Notes: generated by a model not told the origin, from the sequence alone. A stretch of DNA of 64,000 nucleotides from Mesocentrotus franciscanus (GCA_037976565.1 CP137667.1:31672459-31736458), one strand, 5' to 3'. Positions 26,052 through 35,299 are shown, counted from the first letter of the stretch. Program-made: numbers and translations.

Positions 26052-29000
26052 GATGCAGTGCAAAAATTGTTAGACATACAGGAGTGTAGTATGTAATTTT
26101 GTTAGTCTATGAATGTGCATTCCTATACATATGCATGTTTGATATCATAAATCTCATACTTGCATTATTCTATTAGTATATTTCCATGTAATGTAAGATG
26201 TGTCTTATTTGAATACCATTTAGTTTATGATAAAAGACAATTATAGGAAAAAGGTGTGACTATGGATACTATATAACATCACCACAGAGCATGTTTTATG
26301 GTTAACAAAAAATCATGGAAAAGGCAGGACAGCTATGCTATACATTAATCCGTTTGAAGAAAAAGGGTTGTTTGTATAACATCCACAGCACATTGTTGTT
26401 TTTGTTACAATTTGAATTTATAGAGATATATTACATCAACATTTGGCACGAAGACATTGTTGTGCATTTGATTTGATTTTCTGCTTTTATAAAAAGTGAT
26501 TTTTAGTTTGTTTGACATATACTATACTGGTATAGATTTACCTTTCCTGATGGTCATTTGGGGGAATTATATGTGGTACTCGGTAACAGTATGTTACTTT
26601 TTAATGAGAAGGAACTAAACACTCATTTTGTCCTAAAGCAAAGGCTACAGTACACAGATTCCATGTATAATGTAGTAGAAGTAGTACAAGTAGCAGTCAT
26701 AGTCTTCCATCCATACCCTACCATTGCATTGTGCTAATAGCATGGCTTTATTCCCTCCCCACCCACCCCCTCATCATCGGGACTACCTCCATCACCGCCA
26801 TCGCCACCACCACCCCAACGACCCATTCTAGGTTCCCACAAACATGCAGCAAGCTCAGCAACTTTTGCTGCAACAGCAGCAGCAACAGCAGCAACAACAG
26901 CAGCAGAATCTGGCCCAGCAACAGGGGTTGTTGCAACAGTCGCATGTCAGCATGCTCCCCCAGGTAGTTTCGGTAGTTCCTCTCACTAGCTTTTAACCTG
27001 TCTTTGTGTATTTTCTTTTTTACCATTACTCATGTAGTATGAATTTGAATTTCTTTAATCGCTAGGTAGATTCTGTATATGCCCTGGTCACACCAATGTT
27101 TCATCAAACTTGACATCAATAACAAGTTACAAGCTACTGTTATAAGCTACTGAAATCATGGCATCTGATTGGCTGAGAGCAAATTTGTCATAGAAATTTA
27201 GCAGTTGTTATAGATAACAAGTTTTATGAAACGGGCCCCAGACTGACAACAGGCCGAACAGAGAGTTATGTATGCCGAATGGCTTATAATCGGTCGATTT
27301 GTAGTCGGTTAGGGGTCGGTTTTGTAGTGTGATTAGGGTATGAGATCTTGTTCAAGCTTTTCATGTGATATTTTTGCCCTTATTTTTGTGTTATGTCCCA
27401 AAGCTTAAATTTATTTTTTGAGTAGCCATTTAGATTTGATAGGACCTCTCACTTTCTTCCGTCTTGCTTCAGTGGTTATGGTTGAAAGTTCCAGTGGAGC
27501 TCTGAAAATTTTTCATTTAAAATATAATGCTCCCTGGAAATTTGTTAAAAATTAACAATAACATTACAGAAATTTTGAAATCAGATGTTCGTTATTAAAG
27601 CCCCTCTGTACTAGTTTGGCCAGGAGGGATAAGAGGGAATAGCGTGGTCACTGACAGGTGGTTATCTCATTAACTCAGCTCTCAATTAACATAAGAAAAA
27701 GAGGACCATGGGGGACCAACAGGCACCGCTTAGGCATTGTTTTCTATATAGAGGGAGCAAGTAGCTACAAGTAGTGCAGTGGGTCTTTAACCCTTTCTTT
27801 ACTGTTGTGAACCAAGATCAAATTCATAAACTGTGTAGTAAGAAATATTCTACAAAGAACTCTCTACATTCCTGCATTTTTTTTTGGTGCCCACATGGTT
27901 TAAACATTACTTCAAATGAACTTATGCAAATTATATTTTCACAGAGGTTTCTTTCCAATAAGTATATATTCCAAGCACTAACATTCTACTTGTCATTGCT
28001 TCAGATAAAAATCATATTATGAGCTATTATTCGATCATGTCAGGGCCTTGTTCATAACAAAAAGAGTTACAATAACTGTTATAAGCTAGTTAAACCATGG
28101 CATTGAATTGGCACATCTGTCATAGATATTTAGCATTTGTTAATGATACAAAGTTTTTGTGAAACAGGGCCCAGATTTGTATTTTTTAATGCCACAGACA
28201 TGTCTGCTGCATGCCTAGCATGCCTGCTAGCTTCATCATGTTGTGCTGCTAACACTAATCGTTCTGTGACTCTTCGCAGTTAGTGTGTAAAGCTATAAGA
28301 ATGTTTTTCATCACATTGTTTTAAAGGGCAATCCAACCCTTTTGAAGTAAATCGGACCAATAACAAGATAGTTACAAGTGTTTGAAATAAAGGATCACTA
28401 AAGCTATGCGAATCGCGAATTAAACTGTTTATTCACTGGATTGTTCACTGGATTGTGACGTATTCATGGACAACTCTCCCGTTTGTCGTGTATAAAAATA
28501 TCATAAATTTCTGTTTTTCTCCTAAGCGCCTTCTCCCTTTGGGCAGATCTTGAAATATATTGTGGTTAGCATGATTAGCATAAATTATTAAAGGTTCTCT
28601 AAAAAGAAAAGACCCTCGTAAGTCATACATTTTGGAAAAAATTGACATTTTAGTCATTTTGTGTGCTGGAACAAATGCTGATACGTATAATGATTTACAA
28701 ATTTCAAAAAAAAAAAAAAATTGTCCCAATTTCATTCAAACTTTCGTTCAAATCAAATAACCTGTCAGCTGAACGATTCTTCGCAATTAACCACTGGTAT
28801 TCTGTGTACTAGAAACCTTTGAAAGTTTATCTCAAACTGCAGTTTCATACAATACCCAAACTTTAAACAAATGGTCATGAAATAAACAGGTTTACCAATG
28901 TATCAACATTTATGCATACTTTTTAAACAAAGGTTGTTCTCGACAACCTGAAAGCTTGCCCAAGGCTTTACTGACATATCAACAAGTAATGTATGCAGAC

Positions 29001-32000
29001 TGGATTCCAAATATTGTAGTTCATTCATTAATGTTAACGTTCAACATTCAACATTCAACATGTTAATGGAATAACTCGTCCCAAGGAGAGAAATATCGAT
29101 AAATTTGATTATGTTAGTAAACCGGTCCATTGATTGACTTTTTCCCCCTTTTCATTTGAACCTAACAGCAATCCCTTATTCAAGCACAAGCCATCAACGC
29201 ACAACAGTTGCAGCAACAAGCACTGACTGCGGCAGGAATCCAGTCTGTGTCTGCTGCCGCAGCCGCTGCTACAACAAATGTAAGTAACTACCACGCAGTT
29301 CAGTTGTACCAAATTGTAAAACCCACTGGCATAATAACTGCTCATGAATGGTATATTATATTTAGCCAAATTTCTTGTTCTCCTTAAGGTCAATACTAAG
29401 TGTGGGGAAATGATCTTTGCTCATGCAGGGCCTTCGCTGTGGAATGCTCTGCTGGAATGCTCTGCTGGAATGCTCTGCCTTGAGAGATTCATAATAGCAA
29501 ATCAGTTGAAGTGTTTCAAAATAATCTTAAAACGTATCTGTTTAATTGCATTATAAGCAAAGGAACAGAAGTAAACTGACACATGCAACACTTCAACTGA
29601 TTTGCTATTATCTTATTTTTTTTCTTCGTCACAAGTGTGCCTTGAGCAGTTGATTTAAATTGGAATCGGCTCCTTACAAATCTCATATATCATTATTATT
29701 ATTATTATTATCTATTTATGCACTAATGGTGCTTTCATGACACCTGTGTCAAAATATTCTTCCAGAATGGGAAACCAGTTATTCATCATGCACAACCATC
29801 ACTTTGGGATTGATCGTATATTTAAAAAAACGCATGTAAACGGATTTCTCCATGTTTCAAAGGTCTATGGATATTGATGGTGATTTATAACATGTGCTAA
29901 CTATAGACTGATCCAGTGATACAAAATAAAACACGATTCATCAAGAAACGAGTTACATAGTGCATTTTGAATTGATGAATTGAGTCGTATGATATTTCCT
30001 CACAGCCCCGTTATGTAACCGCCCAACATCAGCTCCAGCTTCAGCAAGCCCAGAAGCAAAGGGGTGGAGTAACCTCTGTGACCACCCCACCCATTCCTGG
30101 TATCTCACACGTCCTATATACATGTAAATGACTATCTCATCGTATATTCCCTCACAGGCCCAGAGTGTTACCGCCCAACAGCAGCTCCAGCTCCAGCAAG
30201 CTCAGAAGCAAGGGGGTGGAGTGACCTCCGTGGCTACCCCACCCATCCCCAGTATTCCTCACAGCCATGTGGAAGAGCAGACGGATCTCGAGGAGCTGGA
30301 ACAGTTCGCTCGGACCTTCAAGCAGAGGCGAATCAAACTGGGCTTCACTCAGGCAAGTCGTACGCCGACGATCAATGTAGTCCAACCTGCTTTAGTGACC
30401 ATCTGAACAGAAAGACCACTTGTCTATAAAGACGACATTTTTTTTCATTCCCTTGAACAGAATTTTTCACTAAAACATGTATTAAATGAACTTGTACATA
30501 AAGACCTTTTCCCATAAAGTCTGCTTCCTTGTCTCCCTTTATTGGTCTTTATATACAGGTTTCCATTGTATTTATTAGAGGGGTCATAGTATCATCAAGA
30601 TTATTTTGCACAACAAAACTTCTTTTCATACAGAACGTTGGTATGGACAGAAAAAAAATTACCAAAAGGGCAAACCTTCTCTGATAAGGATATTGAGAAG
30701 GGTAATGAATGTGTAATGCATGTGAACTTTCAAAATGCGGAATGATGTTGCCCACTCCATTCCTCTTTGGATGCTGCCGGGCCAGATTACTTTTATTTGG
30801 ACCAAGGGTAAAAAATATCTTTCTGAGATCCCCGTGTAGGAGCATCTTAGTATAGTGGTTAATTCACTGTGAATGGAGATTTTGGGGTTTGTTTTCTTGC
30901 CTGATGAAAGATGTACTAAACGAGTACATGGCAGGATTAATTTCTTTAAATTCACTAATATGATGTAAAGGTTTTCTACAGTACTGCCACAAACCACATG
31001 TCTTACATATACATCACTGTATAAGCCAATATTTTCACGTATCAAGGATTTAAGGAGAAATTCGTGAGGACAAATCTGCGTACAAAATGTAAGGGCAAAT
31101 TCGCATAAAGCCACAACCACTACAAAATATGCTTTTCAATAATCATCATTCTATTTCTGTGGATCATGAACTCATTACTGAGTATCACAGAAAATAAGAA
31201 ATGAAGAAATGAAAATAGTCTATTGTAGTGCCCCATTATGATAAGTGTGGTCTCAAACCATACCGCATGACCTGAAGACGGTGTGTGCTACAGTGGTATA
31301 CGCTGTGTGTGCGAAATGCAATGGGGCTTGCGTTAGTAATTTCGACATGGGAAGTAACTTGCTTTAAATATATTGGTGTGTTGTTAAATTCCCCGGCGAC
31401 AATAATTAATCGGTATTTCTTTGCTAATGACTTTCTGTTCTCCCTTTTCAATACACCATGCAGGGTGACGTTGGTCTGGCCATGGGTAAGCTGTATGGCA
31501 ACGACTTCAGCCAAACAACCATTTCTCGCTTTGAAGCTCTCAACCTGAGCTTCAAGAACATGTGTAAGCTGAAACCTCTCCTACAGAAATGGTTAGACGA
31601 TGCCGATACAACCGTAGCCAACCCTGCACTCCTAGGTCCTCACAATAGCCCCGAAGGCATCAACCGTCGCAGGAAAAAGCGCACAAGCATCGAGACCAAC
31701 ATTAGGATATCGTTGGAAAAGAGCTTCCTCATGCAGCCAAAGCCAACGTCGGAAGAGATTGTCATCCTCGGGGAGCAGCTGGGTATGGAGAAGGAGGTGG
31801 TGAGGGTTTGGTTTTGTAACCGTCGACAGAAAGAGAAGCGTATCAACCCGCCGGTGTCGAGCCTGAATCTGCAGAACTTGATGGCGCACCACACCTCGCA
31901 CTCCATATCATCGTTGAACCTGTCACCAGGAGTCACCCAGATCCAGCAGTCCACCCCTGGCACTCCCGTCACACCGTCCACACCCATCTCCTCCAAAATC

Positions 32001-32378
32001 ATCAGCAGCATCGGTGCTGCTGCCACCAATGGACAGAACCCCATCCCAATGCAGGCTAAAACCGTGGCTATACAGTCATCAGGGAGAACTATCGCGGTCA
32101 ACTTGGTCTCTGCAACCAATGGTCAAGTCACAGCGACACCTGCGACGACAGTCACGCCCATCGCATTGACAGCCGTTACTCCGTCCACATCGGGCCAGCC
32201 GCAGATGTCTCTAATCAATTCAGCCACCCACAGGGCTATCTTAGCTGCTGCTGTCTCACAAAAAGCAGGAACAGGCAACACAGCAACACCAACAACAGTT
32301 ACGCCAACTCTGATGCAAACTGCTAATCAACTGGCATCGTTATCAGCAGTAACGAGTGGAACGCCGTCAAAGGGCTGA
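14038..32378 (+). CDS. POU2F: POU class II transcription factor (Oct-1/2 type), 11 coding exons
   Basis: Nuclear DNA-binding regulator of the Oct-1/Oct-2 family, which recognises octamer sites and, in vertebrates, recruits SNAPc to snRNA promoters. Exons: 14038-14077, 15979-16095, 17211-17369, 17957-18094, 19444-19662, 21726-21893, 24401-24523, 26832-26963, 29169-29279, 30158-30352 and 31464-32378, giving roughly 770 residues. From exon 3 on, every exon starts and ends in phase 0, so the N-terminal exons behave as cassettes. The N-terminal half is Gln/Ala-rich with two polyglutamine stretches. The POU-specific domain ([16 protein letters not shown]...) spans exons 10-11; the linker is about 20 residues; the homeodomain begins [14 protein letters not shown] and contains [11 protein letters not shown] with the POU-type Cys. 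The IAPQLP...[13 protein letters not shown] block of exon 7 matches human POU2F1. Oddities: an apparent frame break in exon 2 and a GC splice donor after exon 10. The transcription start was not identified. Family assignment is secure; exon 1-2 and exon 6 borders are less so. Confidence 0.93.
14755..14830 (+). repeat. (TC)n microsatellite
   Basis: About 25 CT/TC dinucleotides in POU2F intron 1. Confidence 0.95.
15579..15765 (+). mobile_element. TTAA-bounded MITE, copy B
   Basis: Same orientation as copy A, 187 bp because of a short internal deletion after CAGTGACCA. TTAAAGCC at the left, GGCTTTAA at the right. Located in POU2F intron 1. Confidence 0.85.
15979..16095 (+). CDS. POU2F: POU2F coding exon 2, with apparent one-base frame break
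   Basis: Acceptor CCTTAG at 15973-15978, donor GTGAGT at 16096. Joined to exon 1, the first part reads [18 protein letters not shown] and then TQAAASLP, a Gln/Ala-rich stretch of the expected kind. To join exon 3 in phase 0, however, the end must read [12 protein letters not shown], which is one frame over. The switch falls at the CCCC run at 16056-16059; one C fewer makes the exon continuous (..[12 protein letters not shown]..). A sequencing/assembly indel is the simplest reading. A missed micro-exon or an alternative splice form is possible. Confidence 0.6.
16137..16440 (+). mobile_element. tRNA-derived SINE, copy 1
   Basis: tRNA-like head with box A-like GTGGTCCAATGGATA and box B-like GTTCGAATCCC, then a conserved body (CCTTTGGCA..., CCACACTC.ACC.AGGTGAGGTAAA) and a tail ending GCGCTATACAAGAAC..ATTGTTATTTTA. 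In POU2F intron 2, about 40 bases after the exon 2 donor. Copies also at 38226 and 47600. Confidence 0.78.
16976..17121 (+). pseudogene. Decayed tandem copy of POU2F exon 3
   Basis: This stretch repeats, with substitutions and small indels, the intron end and first part of the real exon 3 immediately downstream (17137-17275). It includes the same CAAAGTCCT..TTCCATCTC intron words, the TATATCTATCTA acceptor context and TTCATCTGGCCA..CCCAC.TTGGTTCAC. The acceptor now reads CTAAG instead of CTAG, the frame is disturbed, and the copy stops after CAGGGCT. It is a partial, probably non-functional duplicate. Confidence 0.8.
17211..17369 (+). CDS. POU2F: POU2F coding exon 3
   Basis: Acceptor ATCTATCTAG ends at 17210; donor GTGAGT at 17370. 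53 codons, phase 0 to phase 0, reading [20 protein letters not shown] then a Gln/Ala-rich run ([20 protein letters not shown]). It corresponds to the Q-rich activation region upstream of the POU domain. A degenerate copy lies directly upstream in intron 2. Confidence 0.82.
17957..18094 (+). CDS. POU2F: POU2F coding exon 4
   Basis: Acceptor CTTGACAG ends at 17956; donor GTAAGT at 18095. 46 codons, phase 0/0, reading [20 protein letters not shown] and [20 protein letters not shown]. Part of the N-terminal Gln/Ala/Leu-rich region. Confidence 0.85.
18500..18790 (+). repeat. Degenerate (ATC)n tract preceding the exon 5 copy
   Basis: Interrupted CATCAT/ACCATC/ATTATC triplets. Together with 19018-19350 it brackets the decayed copy of exon 5, so the duplicated unit probably carried the triplet tract along. 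Confidence 0.9.
18823..18950 (+). pseudogene. Decayed tandem copy of POU2F exon 5
   Basis: The copy begins after an AG that mimics the real exon 5 acceptor. It reads NRFKMASMQ, as against NQIKMATMQ in the true exon, then loses bases, shifts frame and hits TAG at 18898. The duplicated unit includes the preceding intron end (TTTACTCTNATANTCNAG) and an ATC-rich tract, mirroring the arrangement before the true exon at 19444. It is separated from that exon by the (ATC)n region 19018-19350. Confidence 0.8.
19018..19350 (+). repeat. (ATC)n tract preceding POU2F exon 5
   Basis: Over 300 bases of CATCAT, CACCAT and CCCCAT units. The Ser/Pro frame on + and the Met frame on - are artefacts of the repeat. 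Confidence 0.95.
19444..19662 (+). CDS. POU2F: POU2F coding exon 5
   Basis: Acceptor ATATTCCAG ends at 19443; donor GTGAGT at 19663. 73 codons, phase 0/0, reading [20 protein letters not shown], several Thr/Gln/Ala runs and ending [13 protein letters not shown]. Similar in character to the QQQLLLQQAQAQ region of vertebrate POU2F1. A long ATC-repeat tract ends about 90 bases before the acceptor, and a decayed partial copy lies 0.6 kb upstream. Confidence 0.85.
19682..19880 (+). repeat. Tandem duplication after POU2F exon 5
   Basis: Two copies of about 110 bp: GCAGCCCATGTGAGAAAGGG GCTT... at 19689 and AAGCTCATGTAGGAAAGGGG CTT... at 19797, each continuing to CATTC.CACTGAAG and CATGAGGT. Confidence 0.8.
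21726..21893 (+). CDS. POU2F: POU2F coding exon 6, polyglutamine
   Basis: Acceptor CTACCCCGCAG ends at 21725. Phase 0, reading [20 protein letters not shown] and then almost pure Gln with a few Asn, Phe and Val to ..GVQQPK. The 3' border is uncertain. AAG|GTCCCT at 21894 keeps the whole Q-rich frame, CAG|GTGATG at 21831 would make a shorter exon, and both are phase 0. The frame stays open to TAA at 21927. The exon end coincides with the start of a tandem triplication of the following intron. Confidence 0.68.
21890..22370 (+). repeat. Tandem triplication starting at the exon 6 border
   Basis: Three diverged copies of about 170 bp, starting AAGGTCCCTGTGGCTTT at 21891, GGGTCCCCATAGCTA near 22055 and AAGGTCCTCATGC near 22233. 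Each contains TTTTCTCTNTGCTGT and TTGTGCACTCTTCCTACTA. Confidence 0.78.
22440..22810 (+). repeat. (CT)n-rich tract
   Basis: Several CT runs (22443-22467, 22540-22570, 22678-22700, 22780-22803) in low-complexity pyrimidine sequence in intron 6. The Ser/Leu-rich open frames here are artefacts. Confidence 0.92.
24401..24523 (+). CDS. POU2F: POU2F coding exon 7, conserved Q-rich block
   Basis: Acceptor TTGATTGCAG ends at 24400; donor GTAAGG at 24524. 41 codons, phase 0/0, reading [41 protein letters not shown]. The run [18 protein letters not shown] is nearly identical to a conserved segment of human POU2F1, which anchors the N-terminal exons to this gene. Confidence 0.92.
26014..26047 (+). repeat. 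(GA)n microsatellite
   Basis: About 17 GA units in POU2F intron 7. Confidence 0.95.
26832..26963 (+). CDS. POU2F: POU2F coding exon 8, polyglutamine
   Basis: Acceptor CATTCTAG ends at 26831; donor CAG|GTAGTT at 26964. 44 codons, phase 0/0: [13 protein letters not shown], about 12 consecutive Gln, then [20 protein letters not shown] mixed CAG/CAA codon pattern keeps the polyglutamine tract interrupted at the DNA level. Confidence 0.85.
27105..27240. mobile_element. GGGCCCGTTTCATAA foldback, copy 2
   Basis: Contains the reverse complement of the 51888 copy: ATCAATAACAAGTTACAAGC, ATGGCATCTGATTGGCTGAG and the end TTTTATGAAACGGGCCCC. The left end is less clear. POU2F intron 8. Confidence 0.7.
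27595..27790 (-). mobile_element. TTAA-bounded MITE, copy C
   Basis: Reverse orientation, 196 bp, in POU2F intron 8. Ends TTAAAGCC and CTTTAA. Confidence 0.85.
28043..28172. mobile_element. GGGCCCGTTTCATAA foldback, diverged copy 3
   Basis: AGGGCCTTGTTCATAAC..., TAACTGTTATAAGCTAG, CATGGCATTGAATTGGC and end GTGAAACAGGGCCC. POU2F intron 8, 0.8 kb from copy 2. Confidence 0.62.
28322..28740 (+). repeat. Dispersed repeat (TTAAAGGGCAATCCAA end), copy 2
   Basis: Begins TTAAAGGGCAATCCAACCC and GGACCAATAACAAGATAG; partner of 163-450 in opposite orientation. A third relative may lie at 33180-33430 (TTGGACCAATAAATTAATG). POU2F intron 8. Confidence 0.5.
29169..29279 (+). CDS. POU2F: POU2F coding exon 9
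   Basis: Acceptor CCTAACAG ends at 29168; donor GTAAGT at 29280. 37 codons, phase 0/0, reading [20 protein letters not shown] and ..[15 protein letters not shown]. Comparable to the ..GLLQAQNLLTQLPQQ.. part of vertebrate POU2F1. Confidence 0.85.
29438..29480 (+). repeat. 14-bp tandem repeat x 3
   Basis: Three copies of GGAATGCTCTGCTG in POU2F intron 9. Confidence 0.9.
30006..30112 (+). pseudogene. Decayed tandem copy of the first half of POU2F exon 10
   Basis: After an intact-looking acceptor (TTCCTCACAG ending at 30005) the sequence reads [35 protein letters not shown], very close to exon 10 ([20 protein letters not shown]). Similarity stops before the POU-specific domain and the frame ends in TGA at 30128. 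Candidate donors (GGTATC, GGAGTAACC) are weak. It is probably a decayed duplicate. A cryptic alternative exon cannot be excluded. Confidence 0.75.
30158..30352 (+). CDS. POU2F: POU2F coding exon 10: start of the POU-specific domain
   Basis: Acceptor ATTCCCTCACAG ends at 30157. 65 codons, phase 0/0. A Gln-rich lead ([20 protein letters not shown]) and a Pro-rich spacer precede the first helices of the POU-specific domain, [20 protein letters not shown] then IKLGFTQ. The donor is CAG|GCAAGT, a GC donor and not GT; the next exon resumes exactly at [14 protein letters not shown], so the splice site is fixed by protein conservation. Confidence 0.95.
30379..30570 (+). mobile_element. CAGTCAAACCTG-type MITE, diverged copy 4
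   Basis: Shares CCAACCTGCTTTAGTGACC, AAAGACCAC and the tail TCTTTATATACAGGT with the other copies, but its ends have decayed. It starts only about 27 bases after POU2F exon 10, beside the GC donor. Confidence 0.6.
31464..32378 (+). CDS. POU2F: POU2F coding exon 11: POU-specific domain end, homeodomain, C-terminal tail
   Basis: Acceptor ACCATGCAG ends at 31463. 304 codons and TGA at 32376. It completes the POU-specific domain ([19 protein letters not shown], ..[16 protein letters not shown]), followed by a linker of about 20 residues and the POU homeodomain ([20 protein letters not shown] to [16 protein letters not shown]). Octamer-contacting residues of both half-domains look intact. The roughly 185-residue tail is Ser/Thr/Ala/Pro-rich and low complexity, as in vertebrate Oct-1. 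No stop or frame break occurs across 915 bases. Confidence 0.97.
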   Translation, partial: GDVGLAMGKLYGNDFSQTTISRFEALNLSFKNMCKLKPLLQKWLDDADTTVANPALLGPHNSPEGINRRRKKRTSIETNIRISLEKSFLMQPKPTSEEIVILGEQLGMEKEVVRVWFCNRRQKEKRINPPVSSLNLQNLMAHHTSHSISSLNLSPGVTQIQQSTPGTPVTPSTPISSKIISSIGAAATNGQNPIPMQAKTVAIQSSGRTIAVNLVSATNGQVTATPATTVTPIALTAVTPSTSGQPQMSLINSATHRAILAAAVSQKAGTGNTATPTTVTPTLMQTANQLASLSAVTSGTPSKG

Positions 32379-33208
32379 AGTAGACCTTTAAACTACTTTA
32401 AAGTACTTGCTTTAAACTGGTGCCAAGGGAGTACTGAATTCGCTTCCTGGACATATTTTAAATTTTGAATTTGGCCATCTTTAATGCAGTCTGCATCTGA
32501 TCGTGAAATGTCCACATTGGAGAAGCCCTTGTGTTGGTTGCTTTCAAATGCCACGAAGTCTGGCAGGTATCAATAAAGAACTGTATGGTTTCCTAGGATC
32601 AATATTGAGTGTTTCGAGAGAGAGTTGAGAGAGATGAGAGCGGTCAACAAGTGAGCACGACTGTCCGGTACCATCATGGGGAAATGTAGATTATCCCCTC
32701 TACCAAAGCTGGTATTACAGGTTTCCTGCTGTCTTTAGTTCATTCGGACTTTGCCCTACATATCACTTGGTTCAGATTCTGTCCATTCAAAGTGCACAAA
32801 GTTTCCTCTCATTCAGTTCCTACAGAAGTCGCTGTATAAAGCAGAGTTTAATCCATTTTCCTGTCCTTCATATGTCTCCCCTGATGTACAAAAATACACT
32901 TCGGTATGCTGTCTAGGTTTATTATGTTGTGTATCAGCCATTCAAATCGAAATTAAAATCCTGGGTTGGTAGATCTGAAATCTAAATTTCTTTTGTTACA
33001 GTACCAGGGATTTCATCTGTCACAACAAATCAAATTGCACTTTTCCATTTGTGTTTGTGTATATTTATTTAGGAACTATTTATGTATGCACTATGCAGCC
33101 AACTGATACAATGTAATTAACTGATGACCCATTGTATTTCAGCTCAAGGCTTCACCTCTATATGGAGAGTTAGATTGCAATTAGTTAAACCTAAATTGGA
33201 CCAATAAA
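32379..33208 (+). other. Probable 3' UTR of POU2F
   Basis: Non-coding sequence directly after the POU2F stop. Candidate AATAAA polyadenylation hexamers occur at 32572-32577 and 33203-33208. Which one is used cannot be decided from sequence. Confidence 0.45.
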
Positions 33209-33589
33209 TTAATGTTTGAAAAGGAAATATGACATTACTATAACTATGCAGATCCAAATTGGTAATTTGATTAGTGGATTGTGACCTAGTAACTGACAAC
33301 TCCCATTTAAAAAAAAATTAAAATTGATCACTGGTCATTTTGAGTCTAATATCAATCTCAACTCTGTGCAGAAGAGAAGACTACTTGTAACTTTGCAATA
33401 TTATTGCTTAGAAAAATTGTGAATTATTTGGATCGATGGAACTTTTTGTGAAACACATCCTGTTAAAATGATCAAGATTCATGTCTCCTCTTCTGGTAAT
33501 CTTCAAAGGGCTATACAGCCAATCACAAAGATGAACTGAAGATCACAAGCGGTGCGAGGAAGATAAATGAGATTTAATGGGATAAGGGC

Positions 33590-34030
33590 ATTCTGTGAAT
33601 GAAAGCATTGAAGCAATTTCAAACTGAACTTGGATAAATTATCTAGGAGCATGGAAGGATGAATTGATTAGATTTTGAGTTTCAGTGGTCAAAGTTCACA
33701 GGTCATATTAGTGTAAACAATTACCAGAAAATATATTGTTACCATGATAACTTAAAAGCATTAAAGCAATTTAAACCAAACTGGGACAAAGTATGTATGA
33801 GCATGAAGGAGGAACCAATTAGATTTTGAGGGTAAGAGGTCAAAGGTGAAAGATCACAGGGTCCTGGAAGTGTAAATAATCCCAGAACTATCTTTAATAT
33901 TACTGCGATAATTTAACAATAATTGAACCAATGTCGACCAAACTGGGCTCAAGTAAGTTAAACCTTTAAAAAGACTAAATGAAGAGCATTTGGTATCATG
34001 AGGTCAGATGTTAAAGGTCACATGATCATT
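33590..34030 (+). repeat. Degenerate tandem repeat, about 155 bp x 3
   Basis: AAGCATTGAAGCAATTTCAA near 33602, AAGCATTAAAGCAATTTAAA near 33757 and a more diverged copy near 33912, each followed by ACT(T/G)GG, GAGCAT and AGGTCA...AGGTCACA words. Confidence 0.7.
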
Positions 34031-34350
34031 GATCGATGAGTATTAATGGATTCCGACTTTGTGATATCTCTAGTAATGATTAACACGCACCTAGTACAGG
34101 CCTTCGACTACATAACATGGTCCATTGGTAGTAGGTTTAACCCTACTCAATATACGTATAGGCAGAGGCACATTAGAGATGTCTTATTCATTTTTTTGAA
34201 TCATTATCAGGATAAATATGATAGTACTTGTCTGTTTGTAAATTTTAAGTGAAAAAGCTTTAAGATTTCAAATGTTACATTGACCTTTTCTTGCTTTAGA
34301 GCTTTAGAGCTTTAGAATTTCCATCCAAAATGTATCACTTCCGCTAAAGC

Positions 34351-34509
34351 TACAGTCAAACCTGCTTTAGTGACCACCTGTCTACAAAGACCACATTTTT
34401 GTTTCCCTTGAAAATGGTTTCTCATTGAAACATGTACTAAAGGAACCCGTCTACAAAGACCACTTTTTGTGTTTCCCTTGGGCGGGTGCCATAGACAGGT
34501 TTGACTGTA
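34351..34509 (+). mobile_element. CAGTCAAACCTG-ended MITE, copy 1
   Basis: Left end TACAGTCAAACCTG, right end CAGGTTTGACTGTA, an inverted repeat starting at TA. The inside holds two diverged halves built on (CT)ACAAAGACCAC...GTTTCCCTTG. The TA-CAGT termini recall Tc1/mariner-derived MITEs (inference). Other copies at 61196, 52269 and 30379. Confidence 0.75.
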
Positions 34510-35103
34510 TATCCAACAATCTATTAGCTTTTCCTAGCCTCGCGATTAAGCAAAGCTAGAAATCCTTTGCTTCGAACAACCTTGGGTTGAGAGACACAAC
34601 TGCAGAAATGCCTTATATCAAGAACAAGTTCGTTCCTATGTGGGGGTGTATAAAGACCATGGGCTTTTGGTTATCAATTCATGTTTAATAGAAGAAAAAT
34701 TGTTGTTGTGGAGATAACAATCATAACTATAGGTCTAAAGCTAAAGACAGGGCTCCACACCAACCCAGGGGTTTTCCCCAGGGGTTAGGACTTCAAAATC
34801 TGGGTTCAGTATGCATCAGCCCCATGTTTGAATTTTGACATTATTTTGGACCAGACTTAGATTTTGGATCCCTGTCTACCCTGGGCACCTGTTAAGGCTC
34901 GTTCAGATATCCCGTGGTAAATGCCCCCGGCTCTTTTTTTTTTTGTATATGTAAATGAATGGCAATTGCGTGTAACAAACGTCCTGCGTGTATTCACTGG
35001 GCTCTGTGTTATTAGATACAAAAATGTGAAGCATGTTCCACTCTACGTCATGAAAGGGTCGCGTCATATCTGAATCTGGACGAAGCCTTAGTGTCAAGCC
35101 CTG

Positions 35104-35299
35104 TTAAAGCCTGTCTGCACTAGTTTGGCCAGGAGGGATTAGACCTCCCAGCATGGTCACTGACAGGTGGTTGTCTCATCAAATCAGCTCTCAATTAACA
35201 TAAGAAAAAGGGGATCATGGGGTACCAACGGGTACCACTTAGGCATTGTTTGTTATATAGAGGGCCCAAGTAGCTACAAGTAGTGCAATCCCGCTTTAA
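35104..35299 (-). mobile_element. TTAA-bounded MITE, copy D
   Basis: Reverse orientation, 196 bp, between POU2F and the SNAPC2-like gene. Ends TTAAAGCC and GCTTTAA. Confidence 0.85.

Larger units (their letters stand above)
14078..31463 (+). other. POU2F introns
   Basis: Ten introns of 0.6 to 2.7 kb. Introns 1, 2, 8 and 10 contain MITE or SINE copies; introns 2, 4 and 9 contain decayed exon copies. Intron 5 (19663-21725) beyond the duplication at its start, intron 6 beyond 22810, intron 7 apart from its GA run, and intron 10 beyond 30570 show nothing recognisable. Confidence 0.7.

Noticed and set aside
30549..31120. Minus-strand frames of 98 and 153 residues in POU2F intron 10
   Set aside because: Full of repeat-derived sequence, no recognisable domain, no splice support.
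31236..32119. Minus-strand frames opposite POU2F exon 11
   Set aside because: Shadows of the highly constrained POU exon; no family resemblance.
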